Below, piece after piece: positions 9,895-25,931 of a stretch of DNA of 64,000 nucleotides. Positions within the stretch are counted from its first letter, which is position 1. Each line of letters opens with the position of its first letter. Source of the stretch: Escallonia rubra (Eukaryota; Streptophyta; Magnoliopsida; Escalloniales; Escalloniaceae); contig JAVXUO010000733.1 in the NCBI GenBank assembly GCA_033065855.1, positions 248,001 through 312,000 of the forward strand, given 5' to 3'. Below the pieces are notes generated by a model that saw nothing but the letters and a program-made list of their open reading frames with translations, ran no database searches and had not been told where the DNA came from. A program made the position numbers and the translations under genes.

Positions 9895-12340
9895 GTTGTG
9901 AATCCTTACATCAATGTAATCATAATCACAATTGTGATCGTAATCGTCTGTGAAACGAGCGTAATATGTTGACTACCTACCCAACATTACTGATTAACTT
10001 ATTTGTATATTAGTAATTATCCTTCTTCTATTTAAAAATTAATTCTAAACTGTGTAAAAAGTCTACCTGCCTAATATACTAACATATTAAGACTTAAATT
10101 TGACTATTATATGACTGAAAAGCGTTGCCAACTATGATAATATATGCCCAAGATCTGAAAAACATGAATAGCTTGTAAGATAAAATAAAAAAAATGATAT
10201 AACAACTGAATTATGTATAGATTTTATTTTTAATATATGTCTACATTTACCAATGTAAAGAATTATCAATGTATTATTTTGATTTTTACAATCCTTTTGG
10301 TAAGATAAAAAAGTAGACCATATTTTTCGATGGGAGCGCACGACCAACAGTTGACTAAATATTTATAATTTGTTAAATTCGCAATCAGAAAATTTACTAG
10401 ATAAAAAGGATTTAAAGCATTATGAATTAGTAATCAAATATTTTATCGTCTCTAAAGGTACAAATATCATCTTAGATGAGGTTCTTGTTTACAAATATGC
10501 TTAGTTAATCATGAGGTATATGAGGGTCATATTAGTAAGTTGTGTATAATGTGAGAACTAATTCGAGACTCTAGCTGAGCAATATACTAATGTATTAGGA
10601 CTTAATTTTACCATTGTATCCTTTAAACCAATTCTTTTATATGAAGATAAAAACTCATACATCATGAAAAAATAATAACATATGAGATAAACAAGAAGAA
10701 AAATGATGTTACCGTTAACTTAAATTTATTATACTTTAATATATGTATACATGTACACACACGCAAGATAACTATTGTCTAAAAGTTTTTTGTATGTAAC
10801 GTATATTTGAATGAATTACAGACCAATTGTTTTGCTTTCATAGAACGTCACAACCAACAAAGTGGTTGTATCCGTATATGACATTTATAAAGCAACTGCA
10901 TAGGATATTTAGAAACAAATGGCACAATTAATTCAAATAATTGATAGTATATAACCTTCAAAATGCAATAATGTACTCATGTAATTTTATAGAACTTATG
11001 ATAAACCAGTTTATTTTTTATAGAGCCCTACCGACCAATAAAAAGATTTTTTTTTCATTTATGCTTAATTGTGATTACAATGGAATCAATTGAGTGGTGA
11101 TTGGTGTGTGGATTCAATAAAAATTGTGTAATTAACCCTTACCTTCAATTGTGTAATTAACCCTTACCTTATAAAATTTATGGCAAATGAACATAGCACC
11201 AACAATTTATTTTTTATAGGGCCGTAACGACTAATGAAAGGTCTATGTTTAAATACTTAATTACATTACATGAAAATACTGATTAGTAAATTTTCGACCA
11301 ATTATAAGCTTTAAAACTTAATATTTACTACAGTAAAACGAATTATATCTCTGAGTAGTGATTATTACAAGAATTGAATAACAGTCGTGAATCGATATTT
11401 GATAAGCTGTAAAAGCTCAATAGTTGTAGTATTAGTTAACAAACCTTGGCATATAGAATCATATTATGTCGCAATAAAAAAAAAAGTATCCATGAGAAAA
11501 TACTATTAAATGCATTTAGTGGATGTACTATAGCTTGAAAACAAAAAAAATTGTCATAGAAGACGTGGAAAACAAATTCAACACTCTGAAACAATGACAC
11601 ATCATCTTTACCGATTGAACATTCTCAGGACTTGCATCATACAAGAATTAAAGAAAGATATGTAAATGAGAATATTCGATATGATGTGGTTGTTCTGTTA
11701 AGATTATTTGGCAAAATGCAAAGCTTAAGTAATAAGGTGTATATTTATAATCCTACAAAATTTGAAATGCATTACTATTTTTAGATTTCTACTTAAATGC
11801 TACAGCAAACTCGTGACTTATGTAGCACCTTAAAAAATCCTAAGAAGCTAAAGAATGCAATATATAAGCATTTACAATTCAAAAGGGATATGCTATATTG
11901 CCACCCTTTTCTTATCGCAACTGAAACTATATTTCCTATTTAGCTCTACGTGTTACAACCAACATGACTATTCTACTATTCTAAGCTCATATATTCATGT
12001 GAAATGCTACTTGACAATGTATAATAAAAGCTTATAAAAGGCAAATATTTGGCAAATTTATCGTATCATAATCTATTCATTATCCTTAAACTTACCAATA
12101 TAAAAATGGGCTAAAACCAAATCTGCACCCCAAAGCATATACCAAATCCATCTCGAGTATCCAATGTTTCAGTTGTACCAAATCAATACCTAGCTTTATT
12201 TTCCTAACCAATTAAGTATGTGGTCTAATTAAGGCTAACAACCGTCAGAAAATCTAGGGGCAAGACTGTTAACAAAAGAGCAAATATAGATAATGACAAG
12301 GCAGTGGCACATTAGCTTACCGTGTCATCATCCCAACCGC
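9895..12340. repeat. AT-rich intergenic DNA with degenerate dispersed repeats
   Basis: I find no gene. A loose motif, roughly ATAGAGCCCTACCGACCAATAA, recurs in degraded form near 10325, 10835, 11020, 11210 and 11945, suggesting an old tandem or nested repeat. A clean 25-bp tandem duplication (AATTGTGTAATTAACCCTTA core) occupies 11122-11170. Short open frames here look random. Confidence 0.45.
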
Positions 12341-13201
12341 ACCCTTTAAATTTTTAATCCTTTGATTCTGGAATTTATATAAGTCTTCATCTTCAATGGG
12401 GCGGGGAATTTAAAATCTCTCATGGGGCTACCTTCCCCAAGCTTTCTGGGTGTAAATGTTCTCCACTTCAAGATAGCACCGCACCACCCAAGTAACATAA
12501 CCCGCCACTCAACCACCTCCACCATCCGCTCAACCACTCATCCTAACTCTATCGTCACTCCAATCTATTGCCATTGAAACCAATGATACAACCACCCAGC
12601 CTAACTCGACCACGGCCACCTAAACCCCATCAACACCTCTGCTCCAGTCGGAACCCCTGACCCAACCACTCATCCTAACCCCGTTGCCACTGCCATCCAA
12701 ACCGCATCAATACCGTAACAGTCACCAATAAACAGATCTAGCTATGTCGTGTTTTGTGTGTGTGGGAGGGGGTGTGTGGGGGGTGTGGGGTTGTTTTGTG
12801 TGTGTTTCTTCATTTTTTGGATTGTGTTGCAAATCTAATTGGTGCAGTGGGTAGTCGTACGCGCGCTCGCGCATGTGTTTGTGTTTCTTCAAAAAAATTT
12901 ACGTTTGTCTCTTTAATTTTTTTGGTGGTGGTGGAAAGGTTAAGCACCCATTTTTTGGGGATGTGGATGTGGGGTAGAGGGATAAAGTTGGATGTGGGTA
13001 GGGGATGAGGTTGTGGGAGCGATGGTGGTGGAAGGGTTATAGGGGGGCTATTTTGGGGTATGTAGGCTGTGGGGTAGGAGGTGGTAGAGGACGAGGTTGA
13101 AAGAGCGGTGGTGATAGGAAGGTTACATGGGGGCTGTATTATGGGATGTTGGCAGTGGGGCGGAGGCGGAGGTCAGGGTGGTAGGAGATGCGCCAGGGGG
13201 G
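12341..13201. repeat. Low-complexity spacer: CA/CC-rich then GT/G-rich
   Basis: From 12480 to 12720 the plus strand is rich in CCACC/CAACC words, and from 12750 to 13200 it is rich in GT and G runs (GGGAGGGGG, GGGGGG near 12766-12785). I see no gene; long frames come from biased composition. The G runs could fold as G-quadruplexes. Confidence 0.5.
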
Positions 13202-13868
13202 GTTGATTCTAGTGGTGAGTACCAAACCGTTTAAATCGATCTGAAACCGATTTGAACCGGTCAAACCGAACTAATCCAATCCGAACTGTTCAAAGATCTT
13301 AACGGTTCGGTGTTCGGTTTCACATTTCTCAAACCGGCCTTAGTTCGGTTCGGTTCACAGTTCACATTTTTTAAACCAATTTCAAACCGAACCGAACCGA
13401 CCTAAGATATGTTAATCTACTTTTAATAACATTTATTGATAATTTCACATATATGATACTAAGAAAATTCATATAAACAAATCTTGAAAGTTAAAAGAAA
13501 AGAAAATAAAGAGAACATTTATAACACAAAAATTTTGTGACTGATATCTATTCTATATTTAATCATTATTTCTCATGCATCAATGAGCACTTATATATCA
13601 ATTGTAACAAAATTATATGCAATTTAGAAAAATATATATATAACGTCATTTTTTAATTATTATTAGATCCAACAGTAGTATGCAAAGGAACATCTTTAAG
13701 TGAGCGCAAACCGTTTAAACCGACCAAACCGAACCGTCTAAACCGATCAAACTGATGGTGTTTGATTTGCTTCGGTTCATAACTTTTCAAACCGAGGGGT
13801 AACGGTTCGGTTTGCTATTTGACCCCCAAACCAAACCAAACAGAACCATGCTCATCCCTAGTTGATTC
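13202..13868. mobile_element. Non-autonomous hAT-type transposon
   Basis: The element spans 13210-13860 (651 bp) between two exact copies of GTTGATTC (13202-13209 and 13861-13868). An 8-bp duplication is the hAT hallmark. Its ends are inverted repeats, TAGTGGTGAGTACC on the left and, read inward, TAGGGATGAGCATGG on the right. Both subterminal zones are packed with AACCGAACCG/CGGTTCGG words, and the centre is AT-rich. There is no transposase frame. Confidence 0.88.
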
Positions 13869-14153
13869 TACAAATTGGGAATTTTAGGTTTGGGGGTATC
13901 CGGAAAAAATGTTAGTAATTAGTAGATATCTTTTTAAATGTCGGGTTTGTCCGCAGAATTTTAGACAACTGTGAACAAGGCTTCGTGTAATGTCGGCAAA
14001 TATGGGTTGGCAAAATAGTTGAAGGTACCGATTTGGTACAATTACAAAATTTTAACTCGAGCCCTGTTTATGAGTAAGGGCCTTAACGGGTTGCTGCCTT
14101 TTGTGTTATATTGTTTTGTTTTCACTCTTTGTTTTCTAGTTAATGTTGTATGG
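13869..14153. other. Short spacer between two transposons
   Basis: Nothing recognisable; AT-rich unique sequence that separates the hAT-type and MULE-type insertions. Confidence 0.5.
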
Positions 14154-15277
14154 ATTATCCTTGGGCAAATTACACCTATGTCCCTGAGGTTAGGGTATAA
14201 TTACAGTCAAGGACATTAAGTTTTAAAATATAACATACCGTGACCAAACACTTTTAAATGTCTCAGTCGTGTCCATCCGTTAGGGTTCTATCCAAAAATT
14301 GTACTTTTTGTATGATGTCATCAATATGTATTTTTAAAATGACGATACTACCCCTTGCACTGTATATACTGAATATTTTTAAAAATTTTAAATTAAAATT
14401 TCAAGCCTTAATTTAAAGTCATAATTAGGATTTTATTGAAACCCTAATTTGCAAATTAGGATATTGTTGGAACCCTAATTTGCAAATTAGGGTTTTCTTG
14501 AAAACCTAATTTGCAAATTTTGATCTGTTCTATGTCCTATTGCCGGCGACCAATCTCCTGCCGGCGACCAATCTCCTGTCGGCGTCGCCTCCATCGCCGG
14601 CGACGTCACCTCCATCTCCGGCGATGTCACCCTTCCCCTTCCATCTGTTCTCTCTCCCATTTGCGAGCAAGCAATATCCTGCAGGCGTCGCCTCCATCGC
14701 CAGCGACGTCACCCTTCCCCTTCCATCTGTTCTCTCTCCCTGCACCTCACCTTCCCCGCTGCAGCCCCTTCCCTCAGCCCACACCGACAACGCCTTCCCT
14801 CGCCCCACGACGCCAGCTCGCGCCTTCCCTTGCCCCACGACGCCAGCCCCTTCCCTCGCCCCACGACCGCAGCACCTTCCCTCGGCCGACCTAGATCTAA
14901 AATAAAGAGACAACCTTGATCTGAACATGGACATGGTCGCCGCCATGGTCGGTCACCGAGCACCTCCGCCATGGTTAGATCAAGAACATGGATATGGTCA
15001 CCGTCACCGAGCACCTCCGCCGCTGCTGCACCATCTTCGCCGCCCACTGTGAAATGAAGAGACGGGAGATGGAGAAAGAGAGGAAAGAGAGAAAAAAGAT
15101 GAAGAAAATGGAAATTTTATTTTATTCAGGGGCAATTCAGTCTTTTCGTCAAAATCGTTACGTATTTTTGCATTCCGTTTGGTCAACGGACATAAGTGTA
15201 ATTTGTCCAAACTATTGTCCTTACCTTTAATTATACCATAACCTCAAGAACATAGATGTAATTTGCCCATTATCCTT
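14154..15277. mobile_element. Non-autonomous MULE with a GC-rich core
   Basis: The element covers 14163-15268 (1,106 bp) between exact 9-bp duplications ATTATCCTT (14154-14162 and 15269-15277). Inverted terminal repeats extend for at least 50 bp and start GGGCAAATTACACCTATGTC on the left and GGGCAAATTACATCTATGTT (read inward) on the right. The size of the duplication and the long repeats mark a Mutator-like element. No transposase is present. The core (14530-15060) is strikingly GC-rich with CGCCGGCGAC and CTTCCCTCGCCCCACGACGC repeats, unlike its surroundings. This raises the possibility of captured gene sequence, but I recognise no protein in it. Confidence 0.88.
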
Positions 15278-16128
15278 CTTGTTCTTTTGGAGGAAAGGAA
15301 GGTACAAATAAGCTTTCACACTGGTGTTTCTTTATCTGCGGGACGAATGTGACCTTTTTGTTTTCAAGGGTAAACCAAGCCAAAGCGACATGAACAATGG
15401 CCTGTCAATTAGTATCTAGATGAAGGCTTGTTTCATCAATGATTGGTCCAGTTCCATCTATTTCCTTATAGCACCTAGCTAAACTTGGACGCCAGCCGTC
15501 TTGATTGGACTTCTCATTTTCATACATTTGAATGGATCATAGAGATGATATCACTCTGATAAGGCTCCATTGATTAGGGGTCAAACGAGACTTGACAGAA
15601 CAATCATATTGTAGCTTATTAAACTAACTCCATTTCAAACTTGGGACTGATTGTATTAGACCAAACTCTTGACTATATAATAACCTTGAAAGGGACAGCC
15701 TTGTTTACACTCGTACATTGCTTATGAAACTTCATGTTCTACCAGTTTTAACGCATGACTCGTTTACAAGGTGCAATTATACAACTTGTGTCAACAGGGA
15801 GTGCAATAGAACTACCTACAACGCAAAAATTATCATGAATCTTCCTTCCTCATATGTCACCAGATGTAGAACATACAAGTGTTGTAACGATATACCACAT
15901 TGTCCTTTCAGTTAAACAAGTGGAGAAAATGAAGAATCCATGTACAGCCAATGCCATTCGGGAATGAAAAAGACCACTAAATTTTTTTGTTATTGCATGC
16001 TTATTTAAAAGGTTCCAGTTACATATGCCAAAAGACAAAACCTATGTATATGCTTAAGCTTTCCCGTCCCTTCTCTTTCTTTATTATTCACTTCTGTTGG
16101 TTTGCCTTTGCCGTCCCCATTGACTACA
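15278..16128. other. Upstream region of the carboxypeptidase gene
   Basis: No gene and no repeat that I can recognise. It presumably holds the upstream regulatory region of the gene starting at 16180. Confidence 0.45.
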
Positions 16129-16134
16129 TATATA
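16129..16134 (+). promoter_or_regulatory. Candidate TATA box for the carboxypeptidase gene
   Basis: TATATA within CATATATAG lies about 50 bp before the ATG at 16180. This is a normal TATA position if the 5' leader is short, but it is not supported by any transcript data here. Confidence 0.35.
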
Positions 16135-16167
16135 GCCTCTTCTTAAGAGACTAACATGCAACGATAA

Positions 16168-21357
<5,190 letters not shown>

Positions 21358-21658
21358 GCCGCATTCATTGGAAGGCAGAATTTTCTCATGTTTTCTCAAT
21401 TGACTCCTAGCTGTTTCAGTTTTATTTTTCCGCGACGATCCATCGTGGAAAATCGTGTTTACTTGTTTGAAACGAAGTAATTATTCTGCTGTTTAGATTA
21501 TGAAGTCGTAATTCTTGAAATTTTGTGACGATCTGCCCAGAAGAATTAAGAAATATACGATAGCAACTATGCTACAATGCCCAAATAAGAACATTTTGCA
21601 CATGGAAAGATTGGCATGTTAGCAGATACTTATTCTCTGTTGCAAGGTGATGAACAAC
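21358..21658. other. 3' flank of the carboxypeptidase gene
   Basis: Presumed 3' untranslated region and spacer up to the lone LTR. No further gene or repeat seen. Confidence 0.4.
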
Positions 21659-23092
21659 TGTAACACTCTGGAAATCCGGAGTTTTAACACCATGAATTCC
21701 CGAAACGTTAAAACAATCTCAAAGACATATAAACCTCGATTCAAATAACTAACTTTACCACTTAGATCAAAGCTTCTAATCATTACAATTTCTCAAATCA
21801 ATTTAAATCTAACCAACAAGCTAATATTAGACACTCGCTCGATCAGTTCACTAAGACAATAATATCTCAAACTTAACCCAATAATAATACCACCAATAGT
21901 CAGAGCAACTAAATTATCAATCACACTCTTAGCAAATTGTCATATATCAATATAAGTCTAAAAGAATTTTTAAATACTAACATTCACCCACACAGGGGTT
22001 CTAAAAATCAAAAAAAAATTTAAATCCCTTCCTTTCACTCGCTCGGCTCTAATCCATACTCAGGTAACATAGTGTTGGTTATCACCTGCGAAAGGAAGTC
22101 AAAGGAGAGTGAGCTTTTGAAAGCCCAGTAAGGTCGATCAGTGATTTAAAAACAACAAAACGATTCGGATAATTTTTCATATAGAGTCAAATGATAATTT
22201 TAAAAGGATTGTCAAATAAAACACAGCATTTCGATATAGACAAACGATTCGACGACTTTACATTCAAGTCAAATAACATCTTTTCAAAGAATTCTTAAAT
22301 GAAACCACAGTTATTTCGATATAAACATAGGGACGAGTATCAACTCAATCCCTCAATTTATAGTCATTCAAAACACTTCAGGTATAATAAAACATAAATA
22401 GATAACATTGAACATGAGCTGTACACTATAGCAAAGCCACCCCGACAGTGCTCGATACATTTTACATATGCATAAATACACTGACTAGTCCATTTAGGTA
22501 CTAATTCAACTCATCCGACAGACCATCCTTATAACGCCAACAATACACACCATCCTTATAACTCCCAGGTTTACTAACTCATGTCAATATTCAAGGAATT
22601 AAACACAATTCAAAATATTTTACGATAATTTAATTAAATAAAACATATGAGAATAAAGAATTCCAACGATCTCTATAAGGCTCAAACTAGGGTTTCACGG
22701 GCATTTGAAATTTTTTTATGACAATAAAATATCAGAGTTCAATAAAATCCGATAGCAACTTAGAATAAGATACATGATATCAATCTGATGAAATGGTTTT
22801 AGATAGAATTCCTTACCTCGATCCAAACTAAGCGATTCTAATCAACCTCGATCAAAATTCTCTGAACCAACTTAGATTGACAGTCCATTTGTTAGAACAC
22901 AATCTATGCTACTATACTATAAATATAATATCAACTACCACCAAGTGCTCACTTCTAACCCCCGAAATCACGCAACTTAAAGCTAGTCCCACACACGGCC
23001 AACCTAGTTTGAAAACCCGACACACTACCTGGGACTCAACAATAACCCAAAATGGATATTAATTCCCATAAAACATTTTTATGGTTAAAAAA
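21659..23092 (-). repeat. Lone gypsy LTR (minus strand), related to element 1
   Basis: TGTAACACTCTGGAAATCC at 21659 is the reverse of an LTR end. Reverse-complement similarity to the LTRs of the element at 1.45-9.9 kb continues through shared landmarks: the ACCTTACTGGGCTTTCAAA-type segment near 22100, the GTACCTAAATGGACTAG segment near 22490, and the GATCGAGG segments near 22820-22850. It reaches at least 23090 without any internal gypsy sequence, so it is a solo or truncated LTR. Its far end abuts the copia LTR. Confidence 0.82.
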
Positions 23093-23267
23093 TGAAACAA
23101 TTCAGAAAGCAAATACACTTTTCTGTATCTCATTGAGCTGAATAGAAGGTCATTTATACATGTCACAGGATGTATACTAGGAAATATACAAGAATCCTTA
23201 GAAAGTAGTTGCCTACAAATTAGCATTCTCTATAAGGTAAGTCAACTATACAGCTTGTATATTAACA
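23093..23267 (-). repeat. 3' LTR of copia element (short, 175 bp)
   Basis: On the minus strand the sequence after the RNase H end has a polypurine tract (GTTGGAGGGGGAG) and then TGTTAATATACAAGC, running to a terminal CA at 23093. TG...CA ends and the tract position support an LTR of about 175 bp. Confidence 0.7.
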
Positions 23268-23966
23268 CTCCCCCTCCAACTAGAGCATAGATATTGATCA
23301 TGCCCAGCTTCTTACGAAGATACTCAACCCGAGTCCCATTTAAAGACTTTGTGAAAATATCCCACAATTGCTCGCCTATCTTCACATAACTGGTTGAGAT
23401 TAAATTCTCCTGAATCTTCTCTCGAATGAAGTGACAATCTACCTCAATATGTTTAGTCCTTTCATGGTAAACAGGATTTGAGGCGATGTAACGAGCAGAT
23501 TGGTTATCACACCAAAGTTTTGCTGGTAAGGGAGGCTTCAAACTGATTCCTTCTAATAGGTGACAAATCCACATAACCTCACAAGTGGATTAAGCCATAG
23601 CTCTATACTCTGATTCTACACTGGACTGCGAGACGACACTTTGTTTCTTACTTTTCCAAGAGGCTAGATTCCCACGAACAAAAACACAGTAGCCTGTAGT
23701 GGACTTTTTATCAAGTTTCGATCTAGCCCAATCAGCATCTGAAAAGCACTCAATGCAAGAGTGTCTATGGTTGCTATATAGCAAGCCCAAGCCTGGAGCT
23801 CCCTCCAAGTAGCACAGAATATGTTTCAAAGCTGCCCAATGTTTAACTGTGGGCTCAGATATAAACTGACTAACAATGCTAACTACATAGGCAATGTCTG
23901 GACAAGTCACTGTGAGATAATTCAACTTCCCAACCAATCTTCTATACTTCTCTGGATCATCAAGGC
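23268..23966 (-). pseudogene. Copia RNase H and end of pol
   Basis: Read on the minus strand from 23966: DDPEKYRRLVGKLNYLTVT, then CFSDADWARSKLDKKSTTGY and WKSKKQSVVSQSSVESEYRA (RNase H), then LWCDNQSARYIASNPVYHER and HIEVDCHFIREK near the end of the polyprotein. These are the characteristic blocks of plant Ty1/copia pol. One stop interrupts it at about 23590. The frame runs to the polypurine tract. The upstream part of pol is separated by the CACTA fragment at 23969. Confidence 0.92.
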
Positions 23967-24479
23967 GACACTACAAGAAAACAGGCTTTTAGCGACGGGC
24001 CCAAAATCCGTCGCTAAAAGAATTAGCGACGGATTCACCGTCGCTAAAAACCCCTCGTATAAAAGCCCGTCACTAATAGTTTAGCGACGGAATTTTTAAC
24101 TCCGTCGCTAAATATGTCATTTTTACCAACGGATTTATTTTTCATTAGCGACGGATATTCCGTCGCTAATTATATTTTTAGAATTTTAATTTATTTTCTT
24201 TTTTGTCCAATTAGCGACGGATTAAATATTTTAGCGACGGAATATTTTAGCGATGGATTATATTTTCTTTTTGATAACATATGCAAGAATCTTTCCAAAA
24301 TATCAAAACTGCAGAAAGATCGTTACATATGTTACCAATTCCACATTAAATAGAATTCGTTGGCAACGAATTGAACTATCTCGTTGCCAATGGACTTCTC
24401 AGAACAACAACTAATATAAAGAAGGCAGGGTTTGTAAACAACGAGTAATTGAACCTTCTCTGGGCAATATGGAGTAATT

Positions 24480-25150
24480 ATGGGAAGGACAAGGGCTAAT
24501 TAGGGCTAACTATGTTATTAGGGTTAATTACGAGTATTAATTATAGCTAATTAAGGTTGATTAGAACTAATTAGGGTTATTTAGTCCTAATTAGGGTTTA
24601 ACTGTGCCGAGTAGTGCTAATTAGTCCTAATTAGGCTTAATTGTGTTATGTTAGGGCTAATTCATGTTAATGAGGGCTAGTTTGGCCTAATTATAGCTAA
24701 TTAGGGTTGATTAGGGCTAATTAGGGTTATTTAGTCCTAATTAGGGTTTAATTGTGCCGAGTAGTGCTGATTAGTCCTAATTAGGGCTAATTAGACTTAA
24801 TTGGGTTATGTTAGGGCTAATTAATATTAATGAGGGCTAGTTTCGGATAATTATAGCTAATTAGGGTTGATTAGGACTAATTACGGTTATTTAGTCCTAA
24901 TTAGGGTTTAATTGTGCCGAGTAGTGTTGATTAGTCCTAATTAGCGCTAATTAGGCTTAATTGGGTTATGTTAGTGTAAATTACGACTAATTAGGCTAAC
25001 TATAATCAATATGCGCGTAATTAGGTTCATTTTGGCTAATTTGGGGTAATTACAGCTACTTTGATTTTCATTAAGTTCTTAGGGTTAATTAAAACTAATT
25101 AGGCTCGTTAGAGCTAATTAATTAGGGTTAATTGATTTATTAAAATATTT
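24480..25150. repeat. TTAGGG-rich minisatellite, about 155-bp higher-order period
   Basis: Units of about 12 bp related to CTAATTAGGGTT are arranged in a longer repeat marked by GTGCCGAGTAGTG at 24604, 24754 and 24914 (spacing 150 and 160 bp). A similar array lies inside the large CACTA at 46.64-47.37 kb. Confidence 0.85.
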
Positions 25151-25369
25151 ATTTTTTAAATGTCGGACACCGTCGATCAGACGTGGTGTCCGTGTCTGCG
25201 CTAACTAACAGGTATCTCAATCCAATTGGGTCCCATCCTCCGTCAACAATCTCAATTCTCAAATGCCGCCCAATGCAATAAAAATTAACAAAAATCACAC
25301 ATTCAATCCAATTGGGTCTCATCCTCCGTCAATAATCTCAATATCTCAAATGCTCAATGCACAATTAAC

Positions 25370-25545
25370 AATCTAAAATCATCAATTAACAACCTAAAAT
25401 CATCAATTAATAATCGCAATTACTTCAAATGCACAGCTAATAACCTAAAATCATCAATTAACAACCTAAAATCATCAATTAACAACCTAAAATCACAGAT
25501 CAATAATCACAATTTTCAAATACACAATTAACAACCTAAAATTAT
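25370..25545. repeat. 21-bp tandem repeat
   Basis: AACCTAAAATCATCAATTAAC recurs head to tail with small changes about seven times. It lies inside the truncated CACTA fragment. Confidence 0.8.
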
Positions 25546-25609
25546 CAAACAAATTATCAATGTTCAAATAGGAAAAAATGTTCAAAATGCACATATCTGA
25601 TGCGCTTGA

Positions 25610-25931
25610 ATTATTTCAATTTAGGGTTCGATTATATTAGGGCATTCAATTTAGGGTTCAATTAGTTTAATTTAGGGTTCGGTTCGATCACGGGCATTCA
25701 ATTTAGGGTTTAATTAGGGTTCAATTACATCAATTTAGGGTTCAATTAGGGGGTTCTATTGAATCAATTTAGGGTTCGGTTGATTTGGGGCATTCAATAT
25801 AGGGTTCAATTTAGGTTTCAGTTGGATTAGGGCATTCCATTTAGGGTTCAATTAGGGGTTAATTTAGGGTTCGATTCGATTAGGGCATTCAATTTTGGGG
25901 TTTAATTAGGGTTCAATTATTTTAATTTAGG
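25610..25931. repeat. Telomere-like TTTAGGG-containing minisatellite
   Basis: Units of about 20 bp (CAATTTAGGGTTCAATTAGG) recur through this stretch. Each holds TTTAGGG, the plant telomere heptamer, but separated by other bases, so it is not true telomeric DNA. Confidence 0.8.

Larger units (their letters stand above)
23969..25931. mobile_element. Truncated CACTA transposon inside the copia element
   Basis: CACTACAAGAAAA at 23969 is a CACTA terminus and is followed by many copies of TTAGCGACGG in both orientations (23990-24255), the subterminal repeats also found in the larger CACTA at 39.57-48.05 kb. The interior consists only of tandem arrays (24480-25930). No opposite terminus is visible before copia sequence resumes near 25932, so the right end is lost. 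No transposase coding region remains. Confidence 0.8.

Noticed and set aside
14511-15047. Several overlapping 110-140 codon frames, Pro/Ser/Arg- or Gly/Arg-rich
   Set aside because: All come from the GC-rich core of a MULE, are open on both strands because of composition, and lack recognisable domains.
24480-25150. Interstitial telomere
   Set aside because: Units are TTAGGG-like but separated by TTAA/CTAA words and lie within a CACTA fragment; no run of exact TTTAGGG heptamers exists.
25370-25545. CRISPR-like array
   Set aside because: The 21-bp units are contiguous with no unique spacers, and the sequence is a plant nuclear transposon.
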